Assembly: GCF_024189315.1 (NCBI RefSeq)
Contig: NZ_JAIZEO010000009.1
Coordinates: 1 to 61,094 of the forward strand
Length of the DNA: 61,094 nucleotides
From: Halobacillus sp. A5
GTDB taxonomy: Bacteria > Bacillota > Bacilli > Bacillales > Halobacillaceae
Direction of reading: 5' to 3'
The stretch's first letter is position 1. Each line of letters starts with the position of its first letter. Position numbers and translations under genes: made by a program. Shown piece after piece: positions 1 to 7,968 of the stretch. The notes beneath the pieces were generated by a model that was not told the origin of the DNA, searched no databases, and saw only the letters and a program-made list of their open reading frames with translations.

Positions 1-126
1 AAGAGTTGGATGATAATTCACCTACAAAGAATGACATCAAAGATGCGAAGGTTATTGCACAATTAGTGAAAGATGGGAGATACGCTGAACCAAACATTCC
101 GCAAGGAGTTTATGCAGAACTCCGTG
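1..126. repeat. Terminal direct overlap, left copy (circular molecule)
   Basis: These bases are identical to 60969-61094. They lie inside one transposase reading frame that continues in frame from the right end into the left end. This is the expected assembly overlap of a closed circle rather than a biological repeat. The unique molecule is therefore about 60,968 bp. Confidence 0.95.
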
Positions 127-962
127 GGGCTAAAAAAATTCGCGATCTTCTATCTGTCGACCTTCAAGTGGTGCAGGGACAGATCCATAACTGGATTGAT
201 CGGTATTTCCCTGAGTTATTAACGGTGTTTAAAGATTGGGAAGGTAAAGCAGCTCTTCAAATATTGAAACTTAACTTACTTCCACACGAACTTATGGACC
301 TCACAGATCAAGAATTAATGATGCACCTTAGAAAGACAGTCAAACGTGGGGTAGGTTTAGATAAGATGCAGGAATTAAAGCGAGTGGCTGGTTGTTCAGT
401 AGGTGTTCGTCAAGGTTCGGATATGGCTAAATTAGAACTTCATACCTTGTTAGAAAAGTATCAATTGATTCATCAAAAGTTGGAAGAGCTTGAGTCCAGA
501 ATGGACTCTTTTCTTGAACAGGTCCCTGGCGTAAAACAAATGCTAGGAATCACAGGCATAGGAAGAGACACTGTGGTTGGGTTCTTTTCAGAGGTCGGAG
601 ACCTTAACGGCTACTCTCATCCTCGCCAGATTATAAAGTTAGCAGGCTTGAATTTGAAAGAGAATACTTCAGGAAAACATAAAGGTCAGACGAAAATTAC
701 AAAGCGAGGCCGAAAGAAATTGAGAGCCCTTTTGTTTAAAGTCGTCATGCCTCTTGTTGCCAAGAATTCTGCTTTTAAAGCCCTACATGAATACTATACG
801 AAACGACCCAACAATCCTCTGAAAAAGATGCAATCGATGATTGCCTTGTGTAACAAACTGATAAGAATATTGTTTGCCATCGGTAAGAAACAATTTGAGT
901 TTAGTGAAGAGAAGATGTTAAGAGATATTCCTCATATGAAAGAATTACAGCCAGCAGCTTAG
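1..962 (+). CDS. IS110-family transposase, 3' part (starts at 60644 across the junction)
   Basis: This is the C-terminal three quarters of a 428-aa IS110-family transposase whose ATG is at 60644. The RuvC-like DEDD nuclease half is completed here by the D residues of TKNDIKDAK. The C-terminal transposase_20 half carries the helix-hairpin-helix-like stretch PGVKQMLGITGIGRDT and the serine region near AGLNLKENTSGKHKG. IS110 enzymes move circular intermediates without terminal inverted repeats and are guided by a bridge RNA made from non-coding DNA beside the gene. The frame is intact across the circular junction, so the element looks full length. It stands head to head with a second, different IS110 gene at 59074-60273. 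Confidence 0.93.
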   Translation, partial: ELDDNSPTKNDIKDAKVIAQLVKDGRYAEPNIPQGVYAELRGAKKIRDLLSVDLQVVQGQIHNWIDRYFPELLTVFKDWEGKAALQILKLNLLPHELMDLTDQELMMHLRKTVKRGVGLDKMQELKRVAGCSVGVRQGSDMAKLELHTLLEKYQLIHQKLEELESRMDSFLEQVPGVKQMLGITGIGRDTVVGFFSEVGDLNGYSHPRQIIKLAGLNLKENTSGKHKGQTKITKRGRKKLRALLFKVVMPLVAKNSAFKALHEYYTKRPNNPLKKMQSMIALCNKLIRILFAIGKKQFEFSEEKMLRDIPHMKELQPAA

Positions 963-1514
963 TTTTTTTGTAGTCGTAGTTATTTTAGTTATGTAGACAT
1001 TTGAAGCACGGATTAGTCAGTCAAACCACAATCCTACGGACATTGATCCTGCAGGGCAGCATTACTGACATCCACCTCATGGAAAGGTTGTACGAAGGAA
1101 TTTTAGAGCATTGACTCTGTGAGACATGGGAGGGTTCACCTCCATGAGATTTGTGGACATCCATAAGTGCACTCATAAATCAGTCATAACCCATTTTTTA
1201 ACAAACAAGCAATTGGGTGTAAACGGTCAGGCTCTAAAAGTCCATAATTAGACATAAATACAACTTAATACCATTATTCAAATAAGGAATTGATATAGAT
1301 AACTATGAAATTCTAAGAAAAACAGAGAAATCGTAAGATTATCCTTTATTTATAGAGGGAGGTTAGTGGAAGACTCAGTTTCGAGATATAAAGGTGGAAA
1401 TTACTTATACTGAAACTTTATAAAGGTCTATTCGTAATTTATACAAGAGGTTTTTGTGGATGAGGGGTAATATGGATTAAACCTAAATAATTGCCCCAGG
1501 AAAGGTGCTTACAA
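963..1514. other. Intergenic region right of the IS110 element
   Basis: No convincing gene. The first ~100 bases should hold the right end of the IS110 element. The string AGGGCAGCATT near 1057 also occurs upstream of the same transposase near 60523, so it may mark element ends or a bridge-RNA guide/target match. An inverted copy of the cassette repeat is at 1368-1390, and a ribosome site AAAGG precedes the next gene. Confidence 0.5.
1368..1390 (-). repeat. Cassette repeat, inverted partial copy
   Basis: On the minus strand this reads TATATCTCGAAACTGAGTCTTCC, broken as TATATCTCGAAA / CTGAGTCTTCC. That is the first half of the repeat found in the opposite orientation at 2131, 3050, 3733, 4336 and 58913. 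It lacks the second half (CGGG..ATTGTTCAATA). It bounds the left side of the small-gene array. Confidence 0.7.
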
Positions 1515-2015
1515 ATGAGAAGAAGTTACAAATTTTTTATGTTGTTGCTAATTGCATTATTAACACCAGTTTTAATCATTGTTTTTTTATATATACAAGA
1601 CAAAATGACAGTGAAAGATTATGCGCAAGAATTTTACTCTCATCAACTTCCACAAAATACTAAGATTTTAGATAAAGGGCATAATTTTGGTGTTTTTTAT
1701 GGAGGAGGTCCTTGGGGAAGTGGAGGGAGACCTACTATGGTTGCTTATATGAAGCTTTCTACTGAACTAAGCGAGAAAGAAGTTTTAGATTATTATAACA
1801 ATAATAATCTAAGCATTGAAACTCAAAACGGAATTGAAGTTTATTTTAACGAAGGAAGAGAGAAAAAAGAAAAAGAGGGAAAGGTTTGGTATGAAGGAAA
1901 ATCACCTCTTTATGCAAGCCAAGACGTCAATCAAGACAATCCAATTGATTTAATTATTCAAGTAAGAACGGAATTCAACCCTTCGATGGGAGAATTAGCA
2001 TCCTTGATTTACTAG
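1515..2015 (+). CDS. Membrane-anchored protein of unknown function
   Basis: 166 aa. The start is the ATG at 1515, seven bases after an AAAGG ribosome site; an upstream in-frame TTG at 1491 lacks one. Residues 1-30 hold a basic MRRSYKFF start and one hydrophobic segment, so this is a signal anchor with the rest outside the membrane. The exported part has a Gly-rich patch (FGVFYGGGPWGSGG) and a stretch (STELSEKEVLDYYNNN) typical of small secreted Bacillus proteins that follow a membrane anchor. It stands alone between repeat copies, like the other genes of this array. I do not recognise a family. Confidence 0.7.
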   Translation: MRRSYKFFMLLLIALLTPVLIIVFLYIQDKMTVKDYAQEFYSHQLPQNTKILDKGHNFGVFYGGGPWGSGGRPTMVAYMKLSTELSEKEVLDYYNNNNLSIETQNGIEVYFNEGREKKEKEGKVWYEGKSPLYASQDVNQDNPIDLIIQVRTEFNPSMGELASLIY

Positions 2016-2130
2016 AATATCGCTTATATTTACCGAACTTTTTGAACAGATGGATTGCTCAGCATTAAGAATCTATAAGCTTTGTTCTGTAAACAAAGAG
2101 CAAGTTTGGAAGTCATAATTTAAAGTACTT

Positions 2131-2170
2131 TGATACCGAGTCTTCTGTTATAGTGGGCGATTGCTTAATA
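2131..2170 (+). repeat. Cassette repeat copy 1
   Basis: Diverged copy: GATACCGAGTCTTCTG, then GTGGGCGATTGCTTAATA. It shares with copies 2-4 the block GAGTCTT, then GGGCGATTG, then CAATA/TTAATA. It lies between the genes at 1515 and 2215. Confidence 0.65.
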
Positions 2171-2214
2171 GCGCAATACATATATAAATTAACAACTTGC
2201 AGGAGGTAATAAAT

Positions 2215-2463
2215 TTGAAGATAGAAATTGAAGTTAAAGCGTATGGAGAAGTTGATGTGCAAGGCGCAGAGGATGCTTTTAAGGGTGTTGAGCTAATGGG
2301 TGTACATAAACTCCCTAAAGATACAACAATAAGAGAAGTTGAAGCTCTATTATCTGCGCTATTTGATGAAGTAGAAAATAGTTATAAGAACCCAGAGCAA
2401 TGTGTAGGGAAAATCACAGTTCGTGCAAAAAAGGAAAACGGTGAAATTGTATATTTAGGTTAA
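2215..2463 (+). CDS. Small acidic protein, unknown function
   Basis: 82 aa. Starts at TTG 2215, seven bases after a full AGGAGGT site. The protein begins MKIEIEVKAYGEVDVQG and appears to alternate beta and helix segments, with VEALLSALFDEVENSY as a likely amphipathic helix. There are no membrane segments. A single-gene unit flanked by repeat-like sequence, with AACGGGGGCAATTCAAG just after it. Family not recognised. Confidence 0.6.
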   Translation: MKIEIEVKAYGEVDVQGAEDAFKGVELMGVHKLPKDTTIREVEALLSALFDEVENSYKNPEQCVGKITVRAKKENGEIVYLG

Positions 2464-2617
2464 ATATTGTTGCACTAACGGGGGCAATTCAAGAAGATTG
2501 GATTGCGTCCATTGTTCCGTTAAAGGGGGAATTTGTCCAACAAGGAGGCAGTCTTCTTGATCGATTTTAAGCGAACAATAAATTGTAATTAAACATGGAA
2601 AGGAGGAGGTTGTTTTC

Positions 2618-3025
2618 ATTGGTATTAATGAATGGACAACAGAAGATATATACATATTTATTTTTACGATAATTCTTATGTTAAACAATATCGCATCTAT
2701 ACTTGAATATAAGAAAAACAAAGAGAACCTCAAAAGTATCAACGAAAGTCAATTAATGTTGCCAAGTAAATGGAAGTTGTTTATGGCAAAGTTAATAGGA
2801 GCATTTATTTTTAAGTGGCTTATATATATCATTGCTTCTGTGATTACAGGGAGTTTTTTAGTAATAATCATCTCCTTGATATTAATTACCTTGAGGGTCT
2901 ATGTTATGTTTCATAGCTTAAACGAGATCCAAGAATCGAAAACTGACTTATATGTTCTAGTTGCGGAAACTGTCTTTGTAGGAGTGTTTATGCTGTATTA
3001 CTTTGGCTTTAAACAACCAACTTAA
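2618..3025 (+). CDS. Small membrane protein with a probable ATT start
   Basis: The first in-frame ATG is at 2678, but it lies inside a hydrophobic segment and has no ribosome site. An AGGAGG at 2604-2609 is followed, after exactly eight bases, by ATT at 2618. That start gives 135 aa beginning (M)GINEWTTEDIYIFIFTII, which completes the first membrane segment. Two or three further hydrophobic segments follow (KWLIYIIASVITGSFLVIII; VAETVFVGVFMLYYFGF), separated by a basic loop. No family recognised. It sits as a single gene between two repeat copies. The start is inferred from spacing alone. Confidence 0.6.
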   Translation: MGINEWTTEDIYIFIFTIILMLNNIASILEYKKNKENLKSINESQLMLPSKWKLFMAKLIGAFIFKWLIYIIASVITGSFLVIIISLILITLRVYVMFHSLNEIQESKTDLYVLVAETVFVGVFMLYYFGFKQPT

Positions 3026-3049
3026 TAAATTCTAAAGAGTTACCTAAGG

Positions 3050-3096
3050 ATATCTCGATACTGAGTCTTATAAAAACTGGGGCAATTGTTCAATAT
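3050..3096 (+). repeat. Cassette repeat copy 2
   Basis: ATATCTCGATACTGAGTCTT, then a short variable stretch, then GGGGCAATTGTTCAATAT. It lies between the membrane-protein gene and the GrpB gene. Confidence 0.75.
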
Positions 3097-3157
3097 GGAC
3101 GATCGTTTTGAATAACGGAGAAGGTTTGTTGAAGAAAATAAGAGGGAGGATAGATTA

Positions 3158-3703
3158 ATGGACAATAGCAATGACCATAAAAACATCCCAGTATGGGCAT
3201 TTGAAACAATTGAGTTAAAAGAGCCAGACCCTATGTGGAAGGACAAAGGCATTCGGGAGAGAAAAGAACTATACAATTTACTTTCAGCTTTTGGTGTTAA
3301 GCAAGTAGAACATATAGGCAGTACAGCAATTCCTAATTTGCCCGCTAAACCAATTATCGACTTAATGGCTTCTATTCCATCATTTAAACTTATCAACAAA
3401 ATAGTGGAAAACTTATCTTTACACGATTGGCATTATGTACCTCCCGAATTAGACAAACAGCCTTGGAGAAGATTTTTTGTTAAAGTAAAGAACGACAAAC
3501 GAGTAGCTCATTTACACCTAATGCAAGAAGGAGAAGAACGTTGGGAAAAACAACTTAAATTTCGAAATAAATTAAGAACTAATGCACACCTTGCAGAGGA
3601 ATACGCTACAATTAAAAGCCAATTAGCACAAGAATTTAATAATGACCGTGAGGGATATACAGAAGCAAAAACAGAATTTATAAATAAGGTGCTATTTAAC
3701 TAA
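3158..3703 (+). CDS. GrpB/UPF0157-family nucleotidyltransferase-fold protein
   Basis: 181 aa, the usual family length. The start ATG has a GGGAGG site. The family signature is clear: VEHIGSTAIPNLPAKPIIDLM (residues ~51-70) matches the nucleotidyltransferase-like GS..D pattern, and RVAHLHLMQEGEERWEKQL gives the conserved HLH and W motifs near residue 125. GrpB proteins are cytosolic; their substrate is generally unknown. It is a lone gene bracketed by repeat copies 2 and 3. Confidence 0.88.
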   Translation: MDNSNDHKNIPVWAFETIELKEPDPMWKDKGIRERKELYNLLSAFGVKQVEHIGSTAIPNLPAKPIIDLMASIPSFKLINKIVENLSLHDWHYVPPELDKQPWRRFFVKVKNDKRVAHLHLMQEGEERWEKQLKFRNKLRTNAHLAEEYATIKSQLAQEFNNDREGYTEAKTEFINKVLFN

Positions 3704-3732
3704 AGGGTTCGTTAGTTACCATTTCCTACAAA

Positions 3733-3779
3733 ATATCTCGAAATCAAGTCTTCCAGTAATTGGGGCGATTGTTCAATAG
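3733..3779 (+). repeat. Cassette repeat copy 3
   Basis: ATATCTCGAAATCAAGTCTT, CCAGTAATT, then GGGGCGATTGTTCAATAGA. One of the two best-preserved copies. It separates the GrpB and GNAT genes. Confidence 0.8.
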
Positions 3780-3860
3780 AGCATTACCCCTTTCTTACAT
3801 AAACACAGGCAATATCGTTGTGCTAAAATATTTATTCAAGAACTTATATGGAGGAAAGTT

Positions 3861-4286
3861 ATGAAAATAACTCAACAATGGAATCAAGAAGACAGTAATT
3901 ATATTCGTAAAAAGGTAATTGAACACAATCTTTCTAAATTACCAGATGAAGTAAAACACCCAGTCAAGAACATTAGCTTTATGCTTCGAAATGAAGAGGA
4001 GAAAATTTTAGGTGGCATTACTGGAAGGATTTTTTGGTATAACTTACACATTGAATTCTTATGGGTTGATCAATCTCTTAGAGGAAAAGGCTACGGAAAA
4101 CAGTTATTAGATAATATAGAGGAAATAGCAAGAGAGAATAGATGCAACCTTATTCAACTAGATACATTTAGCTTTCAAGCCCCAGATTTCTATCAAAAAT
4201 ATGGTTATGAAATAGTAGGTGTAATAGAAGAACATCCCAATAATAATAATCAACAGTATTATCTTTCGAAGAAACTGGCTTATTGA
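3861..4286 (+). CDS. GNAT-family N-acetyltransferase
   Basis: 141 aa. The GNAT fold is readable: [20 protein letters not shown] (residues ~69-88) contains the acetyl-CoA loop R/Q-x-x-G-x-G/K, followed by a helix, and [21 protein letters not shown] matches motif B. The substrate cannot be inferred; such enzymes often modify small amines or drugs. The start ATG follows GGAGG. It is a single-gene unit between repeat copies 3 and 4. Confidence 0.88.
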   Translation: MKITQQWNQEDSNYIRKKVIEHNLSKLPDEVKHPVKNISFMLRNEEEKILGGITGRIFWYNLHIEFLWVDQSLRGKGYGKQLLDNIEEIARENRCNLIQLDTFSFQAPDFYQKYGYEIVGVIEEHPNNNNQQYYLSKKLAY

Positions 4287-4335
4287 GATATGTAAGTTTA
4301 ACTAAGGGGGGGTAAAGTTAAAGATTTCCCAAGAT

Positions 4336-4383
4336 ATATCTCGAAATCGAGTCTTCCGCTAACGGGAGCTATTGCTCAATATA
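4336..4383 (+). repeat. Cassette repeat copy 4
   Basis: ATATCTCGAAATCGAGTCTT, CCGCTAACGG, then GAGCTATTGCTCAATAT. The core CTCGAAATCGAG is itself a small palindrome. It ends the repeat-separated array. Confidence 0.78.
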
Positions 4384-4447
4384 GTGCTTGCTTTCAACAC
4401 TTAATGAGGTTAAATTAAATCGAAGCTAAGATAAAGGGGGAATCGTT

Positions 4448-4540
4448 GTGGGAAGGAAAACTATGAACTTAGTAAAGCTGTTAGTGGGAGTAGTAGTAGG
4501 AATTGCGATTTATGAAGGGATAAAAGGATTATTCTTTTAA
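4448..4540 (+). CDS. Single-span membrane peptide, 30 aa
   Basis: GTG start seven bases after AAAGGGGG. It encodes MGRKTMNLVKLLVGVVVGIA followed by IYEGIKGLFF: a basic start and one transmembrane helix. Such peptides occur beside mobile genes in Bacillus, but no family is clear. The strong ribosome site is the main evidence that it is real. Confidence 0.5.
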   Translation: MGRKTMNLVKLLVGVVVGIAIYEGIKGLFF

Positions 4541-4695
4541 GTGTACATTTTGTTCTTCCTCCTTCCTTACTTATATTGTAAATGTGATTTTTTAAGTTTT
4601 GATAGATTTCACGTAAAGGTTTATTTAAAATTACCGTCCAAAGTGTGATTTTTTTATAAAGAAGTTCGTTCATTGCATAAAATAAGAGCATGTTT

Positions 4696-4866
4696 TTAAG
4701 TTTTGTACATTCCACATTCCTTTTTAGGTATCTTTACTCTGGAGATGCCAAATTTTTGATCTGGCTTTAACTGTTGATTAAGTCGAAGGCAGAAATAGTA
4801 AGAATCGACTTCGGTTACTACGTAATAAGGGGAGCCTTTAAAACAAATTACTTTATTCAAAATCAT
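4696..4866 (-). CDS. Small basic protein, unknown
   Basis: 56 aa from ATG 4866, eight bases after AGGAG. An upstream ATG at 4893 would add nine residues but has no ribosome site. The sequence (MILNKVICFKGSPYYVVTEV...) looks like a short beta-rich, SH3-like fold: it has KGSPYYVVTEVDSYYF, and KFGISRVKIPKKECG at the end. No close family recognised. Confidence 0.45.
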   Translation of the reverse strand: MILNKVICFKGSPYYVVTEVDSYYFCLRLNQQLKPDQKFGISRVKIPKKECGMYKT

Positions 4867-5114
4867 CACTCTTTCTCCTAAATAAAAATTCATTATATGC
4901 TGATATCATTCTGTTATGATCTCTATCTTCCCAGGAAGTAGGGTCTTGAATTTATAAACTTTAATTTGATGGGTATAAAGTTATGAAGGTACTGAAGATA
5001 AACTACAAATCATTTTATATAGGTACTATTCGTTTTGATCATACTAAACATTATTAATGGAAATCTATACCTTCTACAGAACCTCTATTCAAATGTCATA
5101 AAATAACAAATTAA

Positions 5115-5303
5115 AAAACCACATTTTATTTGATAGCCCACCACTCAACGGATTTAAAAGATAAGTGGGCTGATCCTGATACAATTGTTTCTGATTGGGA
5201 CTTCGATAAAGCTAAACAAGGATGGGGTCAAGCATATAAGCAGTATCAAGGGAGAAACACTGAATGGATATTTGATGGGGTTCTAACAAAAATCAATAAG
5301 TAA
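5115..5303 (+). pseudogene. Orphan 3' gene fragment
   Basis: An open frame with no start codon encodes ...YLIAHHSTDLKDKWADPDT followed by IVSDWDFDKAKQGWGQAYKQ and ends with stop TAA. The composition is protein-like and soluble, but the frame is closed by a stop just upstream. It is probably the tail of a gene lost by rearrangement. A palindrome (5341-5378) follows it within 40 bases, the same arrangement as other gene tails on this plasmid. Identity unknown. Confidence 0.4.
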
Positions 5304-5340
5304 AATGGAATGTAGTGGCTGTCGTAGAAAAACAGACAAC

Positions 5341-5378
5341 AAACACAAACGTAAACATCAACGTTTACGTTTGTGTTT
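5341..5378. repeat. Plasmid palindrome P1 (par region)
   Basis: 16-base arms AAACACAAACGTAAAC / GTTTACGTTTGTGTTT around ATCAAC. First of two copies upstream of parA. Confidence 0.85.
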
Positions 5379-5423
5379 GCGTTAACCCACTTAATCAAAC
5401 AACGAGAAGAAAGATATTAAAAT

Positions 5424-5456
5424 CACAAACATTTACGTAAACGTTTGTGTTATAAT
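5424..5456 (+). promoter_or_regulatory. parA promoter with overlapping palindrome P2
   Basis: Palindrome CACAAACATTTAC / GTAAACGTTTGTG (one mismatch) is followed at once by a perfect -10 box TATAAT (5451-5456). The palindrome therefore covers the -35 region of the parA promoter. This suggests autorepression by a par-encoded DNA-binding protein, most likely the ribbon-helix-helix product at 6245. Confidence 0.65.
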
Positions 5457-5487
5457 GCTATTAAGAAAAAGATGAAGGAGGGAGATT

Positions 5488-6270
5488 ATGGGGACGACCA
5501 TAAGTTTCGGTATTCAAAAGGGTGGGGTCGGGAAGACCACCACCACAGCAATCTCAAGTTATCTTTTAGCAGAGATGGGGTATCGTGTACTCGCCGTTGA
5601 CTTTGATAGCCAGGGGAACCTGACAGGCATGCTCACCCAAAGAAATATCTATGACTTTACAGAACACACCGTATTACAAGCCTTAAAAGAGAAGGATCCG
5701 ATTCCGTACATACACCAAGTGCGTGACAACTTAGATTTGTTACCCGCGGAAGATTTCCTTTCAATCCTGCCACGGTATATCTATAGAGAATACAAAGGTC
5801 ATCCAACCACATTACTGCGGGAAACCTTAGATGTGGTAAAAGCAGAATATGACTTTATTTTGATCGACCTTCCACCAAACCTGGGAGACCATACCATTAA
5901 TGGATTAACAGCTTCGGATTATGCAGTCGTTATGCTGCAGTCGGAACCCTTCTGTTATGATGCATTGGATCGATATTTGGAGTTCTTAGCAGGTGCTCAA
6001 GAAAATACAAATCCAGATTTGGTTTTAGCTGGTATTCTTACGACAATGTTAGATGCTCGAGCCACCATTGATTCTTCCATATTAGATCAGGCCAAAGACG
6101 ACTTTGAAGAACTTGTATTTGAATCGGTCATTCGCCGCAGAAGCCGAATCAAAGAGTTTTCTATTGAAGGCATCCAAAACCGTCTGAAAGCTGATCGTGT
6201 CGCACTAGCCCCATATGAAAGTTTTATTAAGGAGTTGATCTCTCGTGTCAAAGAAAGACAAGTACAGTAA
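5488..6270 (+). CDS. parA: ParA-family plasmid partition ATPase
   Basis: 260 aa. The N-terminus has the deviant Walker A GIQKGGVGKTTTTAISSYLL (residues ~7-26), then VDFDSQGNLTGML (motif A') and FILIDLPPNLGD (Walker B, ~120). It has no N-terminal helix-turn-helix, so it is the short ParA (type Ib-like) that works with a small DNA-binding partner. That partner follows and overlaps it by 26 bases. ParA forms an ATP-dependent gradient on the nucleoid that positions plasmid copies. The promoter carries the plasmid-wide palindrome. Confidence 0.93.
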   Translation: MGTTISFGIQKGGVGKTTTTAISSYLLAEMGYRVLAVDFDSQGNLTGMLTQRNIYDFTEHTVLQALKEKDPIPYIHQVRDNLDLLPAEDFLSILPRYIYREYKGHPTTLLRETLDVVKAEYDFILIDLPPNLGDHTINGLTASDYAVVMLQSEPFCYDALDRYLEFLAGAQENTNPDLVLAGILTTMLDARATIDSSILDQAKDDFEELVFESVIRRRSRIKEFSIEGIQNRLKADRVALAPYESFIKELISRVKERQVQ

Positions 6271-6535
6271 CTTATTAAATAGAAGGAATTCGAGTGCTGA
6301 AAAAAATGAGAAACAACTAAATAAAGCGCATGACTCCCTTTTTCAGAAAGAAGAGCCTAAACAGGAGAAGAAAAAGGATGCGCCCCAGAAAAAGAAGAAG
6401 TTTGAAGATAAATATAAACGAGCTACCTTTTACATTGAAAATGACATTATCAAGCAGCTAGATAGCCAAGCAGGAAAAGAAAAAGGGGAGAAGACCCGGA
6501 TTATAAATGAGGCCTTACGCCAATTCCTTTCCTGA
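6245..6535 (+). CDS. Ribbon-helix-helix partition partner (ParB-like)
   Basis: 96 aa from a GTG start inside the end of parA, with AAGGAG ten bases upstream. The N-terminal half is Lys/Glu-rich and probably disordered (EEPKQEKKKDAPQKKKK). Residues ~58-96 fit a ribbon-helix-helix domain: the strand RATFYIENDIIKQLD, then two helices ending INEALRQFLS. In short-ParA systems such a protein binds the centromere and represses the operon. Palindromes lie both upstream of the operon and one base after this gene (6536), so it is the best candidate to bind the dispersed palindromes. Confidence 0.8.
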   Translation: MSKKDKYSNLLNRRNSSAEKNEKQLNKAHDSLFQKEEPKQEKKKDAPQKKKKFEDKYKRATFYIENDIIKQLDSQAGKEKGEKTRIINEALRQFLS

Positions 6536-6565
6536 ACAAACGTAAACGTCTACGTTTACGTTTGT
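6536..6565. repeat. Plasmid palindrome P3
   Basis: Perfect 14-base arms ACAAACGTAAACGT / ACGTTTACGTTTGT with a two-base centre, starting at the first base after the partition operon stop codon. Confidence 0.88.
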
Positions 6566-7081
6566 ATTGAAAGAAATAGGGAAGGGACCGCTTTAATAAA
6601 GAAATGATATTTCTTATTCCTAAGATTTTGTTTTACTGCAGTAAGGGAAAGGGGCCTATTTCATTTCTTTTTTGGTTTTAAATTTTTGGCGGTATCTTAG
6701 CAATATATGACACCTTAAGAAGGATCAATAATAGCATCGTTGCGCAAACAGAAGAAATTAAAAAATCACAGGACAGACTACCAAATGAGGATTAACGTAT
6801 CCTTTTCTATACAAGAAATATAAAGAAGAAACAAACGTAAACGTTTATGTTTACGTTTGTTTCTATTTTGTAGAAAAAGATAGCTGATAAGTTGGAAATA
6901 TCCACAACCGGGAGGGGGGAATCGTCGACGTTTACGTTTATGTAGCATTGATGTCACCTCAAAATATCGTTTTAAAGAGAACCAATTTTATAAAATGAAC
7001 TCTATCAATAGGCACTCAATGTTATAATAAAATTTGAGGGTATGATACTCTCAACCCCCAAAGAGAGAGGGGGTGTAAGTG
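6566..7081. other. Intergenic region after the par operon
   Basis: Holds palindrome P4 (6828-6863) and a half site CGACGTTTACGTTTA (~6927). An open frame ending at 6795 reads (I)FGGILAIYDTLRRINNS, then IVAQTEEIKKSQDRLPNED, which looks like a small membrane/coiled-coil protein but has no usable start codon. Otherwise nothing recognised. Confidence 0.45.
6828..6863. repeat. Plasmid palindrome P4
   Basis: 15-base arms GAAACAAACGTAAAC / GTTTACGTTTGTTTC around GTTTAT. Confidence 0.85.
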
Positions 7082-7204
7082 ATGGAGCAGATTCTAATTC
7101 TTTTTACTGCGTGTGTAAACCTAACAGTGGCTGTCATTAATTTGATCGTCTTGTTAGTATCCTTGCGTAAAAAGAAAAAGAACCCACACCGTCGCAAGCG
7201 GTGA
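7082..7204 (+). CDS. Holin-like type I toxin candidate, 40 aa
   Basis: Encodes MEQILILFTACVNLTVAVIN then LIVLLVSLRKKKKNPHRRKR: a single hydrophobic helix followed by a strongly basic tail. Size, layout and the downstream hairpin resemble the small holin-like toxins of Gram-positive type I toxin-antitoxin modules. The ribosome site (GGGGGTGTAAGTG) is close to the ATG. I did not identify an antisense RNA; it would be expected to overlap the 3' end near the hairpin at 7226. Function is inferred from shape only. Confidence 0.55.
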   Translation: MEQILILFTACVNLTVAVINLIVLLVSLRKKKKNPHRRKR

Positions 7205-7225
7205 AGGTTCCACTATCTGTCACAG

Positions 7226-7249
7226 GAAAGGGGATTAGTCCCCTTTCCT
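7226..7249 (+). terminator. Hairpin after the small toxin-like gene
   Basis: GGAAAGGGGA / TCCCCTTTCC around TTAG. A strong stem without a clear T run. It may stabilise the toxin-like mRNA or end it. Confidence 0.55.
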
Positions 7250-7318
7250 ACCCATTATCTTACGTTTATCATACCCTCTTTATTCAAAAAATGCAAGAAA
7301 AGGAGGGCTTAGTCACAT

Positions 7319-7405
7319 ATGCTGACATTGGCTTTCATTATTTCTATTGTTGCCTTAATTATATCAATCATAACGTTAAGACTCTTATTGAAGAATCATA
7401 AGTAA
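7319..7405 (+). CDS. Hydrophobic 28-aa peptide
   Basis: ATG about twelve bases after AGGAGG. Encodes MLTLAFIISIVALIISIITL then RLLLKNHK: one membrane helix with a basic end. It is similar in shape to, but not the same sequence as, the peptide 115 bases upstream. The pair may be toxin-like membrane peptides or leaders. No family assigned. Confidence 0.5.
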   Translation: MLTLAFIISIVALIISIITLRLLLKNHK

Positions 7406-7435
7406 AAGTGAACTAAGTCCTTTCATGTATTTAAA

Positions 7436-7856
7436 CTACACATTAACTGATGATATCATTATCAGTTTTCCTCTTACCTTGAACACAATAGGTTTAAGGG
7501 ATGAAGATATGCCTATAGCAATGGCCCATCCTATACCTGGTAATACGATGCCTATAGCAATAGCGCCTGCGGCCACTGTACCACTAAGAATATTAGCGAC
7601 GGTAGTTTTACTTAACCAAACTTCAACACCCCACCATTTAACCTACATTCTATTATAACGATTATAATCGTATCCACCATACGCCGCTTGCAGTTCCCCA
7701 GAATCATTATTTTCAAATGAAGAAGTGCTGTCGAGATCATACTTATGCCCTTCCGCCTCTAATTTCTTTTTTACATCAGTATCATGGATTTCATACATAA
7801 AAGTATCTTTGTCAATTTTCTTTAACTTATTGTTTTCTTTTGGGGTAGACTTATCG
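7436..7856 (-). pseudogene. Broken bacteriocin-like/secreted protein gene
   Basis: One minus-strand frame reads ...KYDLDSTSSFENNDSGELQ, then AAYGGYDYNRYNRM, an in-frame TAG, and VKWWGVEVWLSKTTVANILS followed by the Gly/Ala/Ile-rich stretch GTVAAGAIAIGIVLPGIGWA. A polar propeptide-like half and a Trp-led hydrophobic Gly-rich tail suggest a secreted antimicrobial-type protein. The N-terminal end is also frameshifted: a CGSCGS stretch lies in another frame upstream. With an internal stop and a lost start it is very likely a pseudogene. The family is not certain. Confidence 0.5.
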
Positions 7857-7968
7857 TTTCATAATTTTCTTTAAACCTATGAAGATAGCAGTTGCCTACC
7901 ACAGAAATGATAGTAATCCCCTCTGATATTTGTTTAAGGAGAGATCCACAAGAACCACAGGTTTTGAA

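Noticed and set aside
1491-1514. Upstream TTG start for the 1515 gene
   Set aside because: ATG 1515 has AAAGG at proper spacing; the TTG has none.
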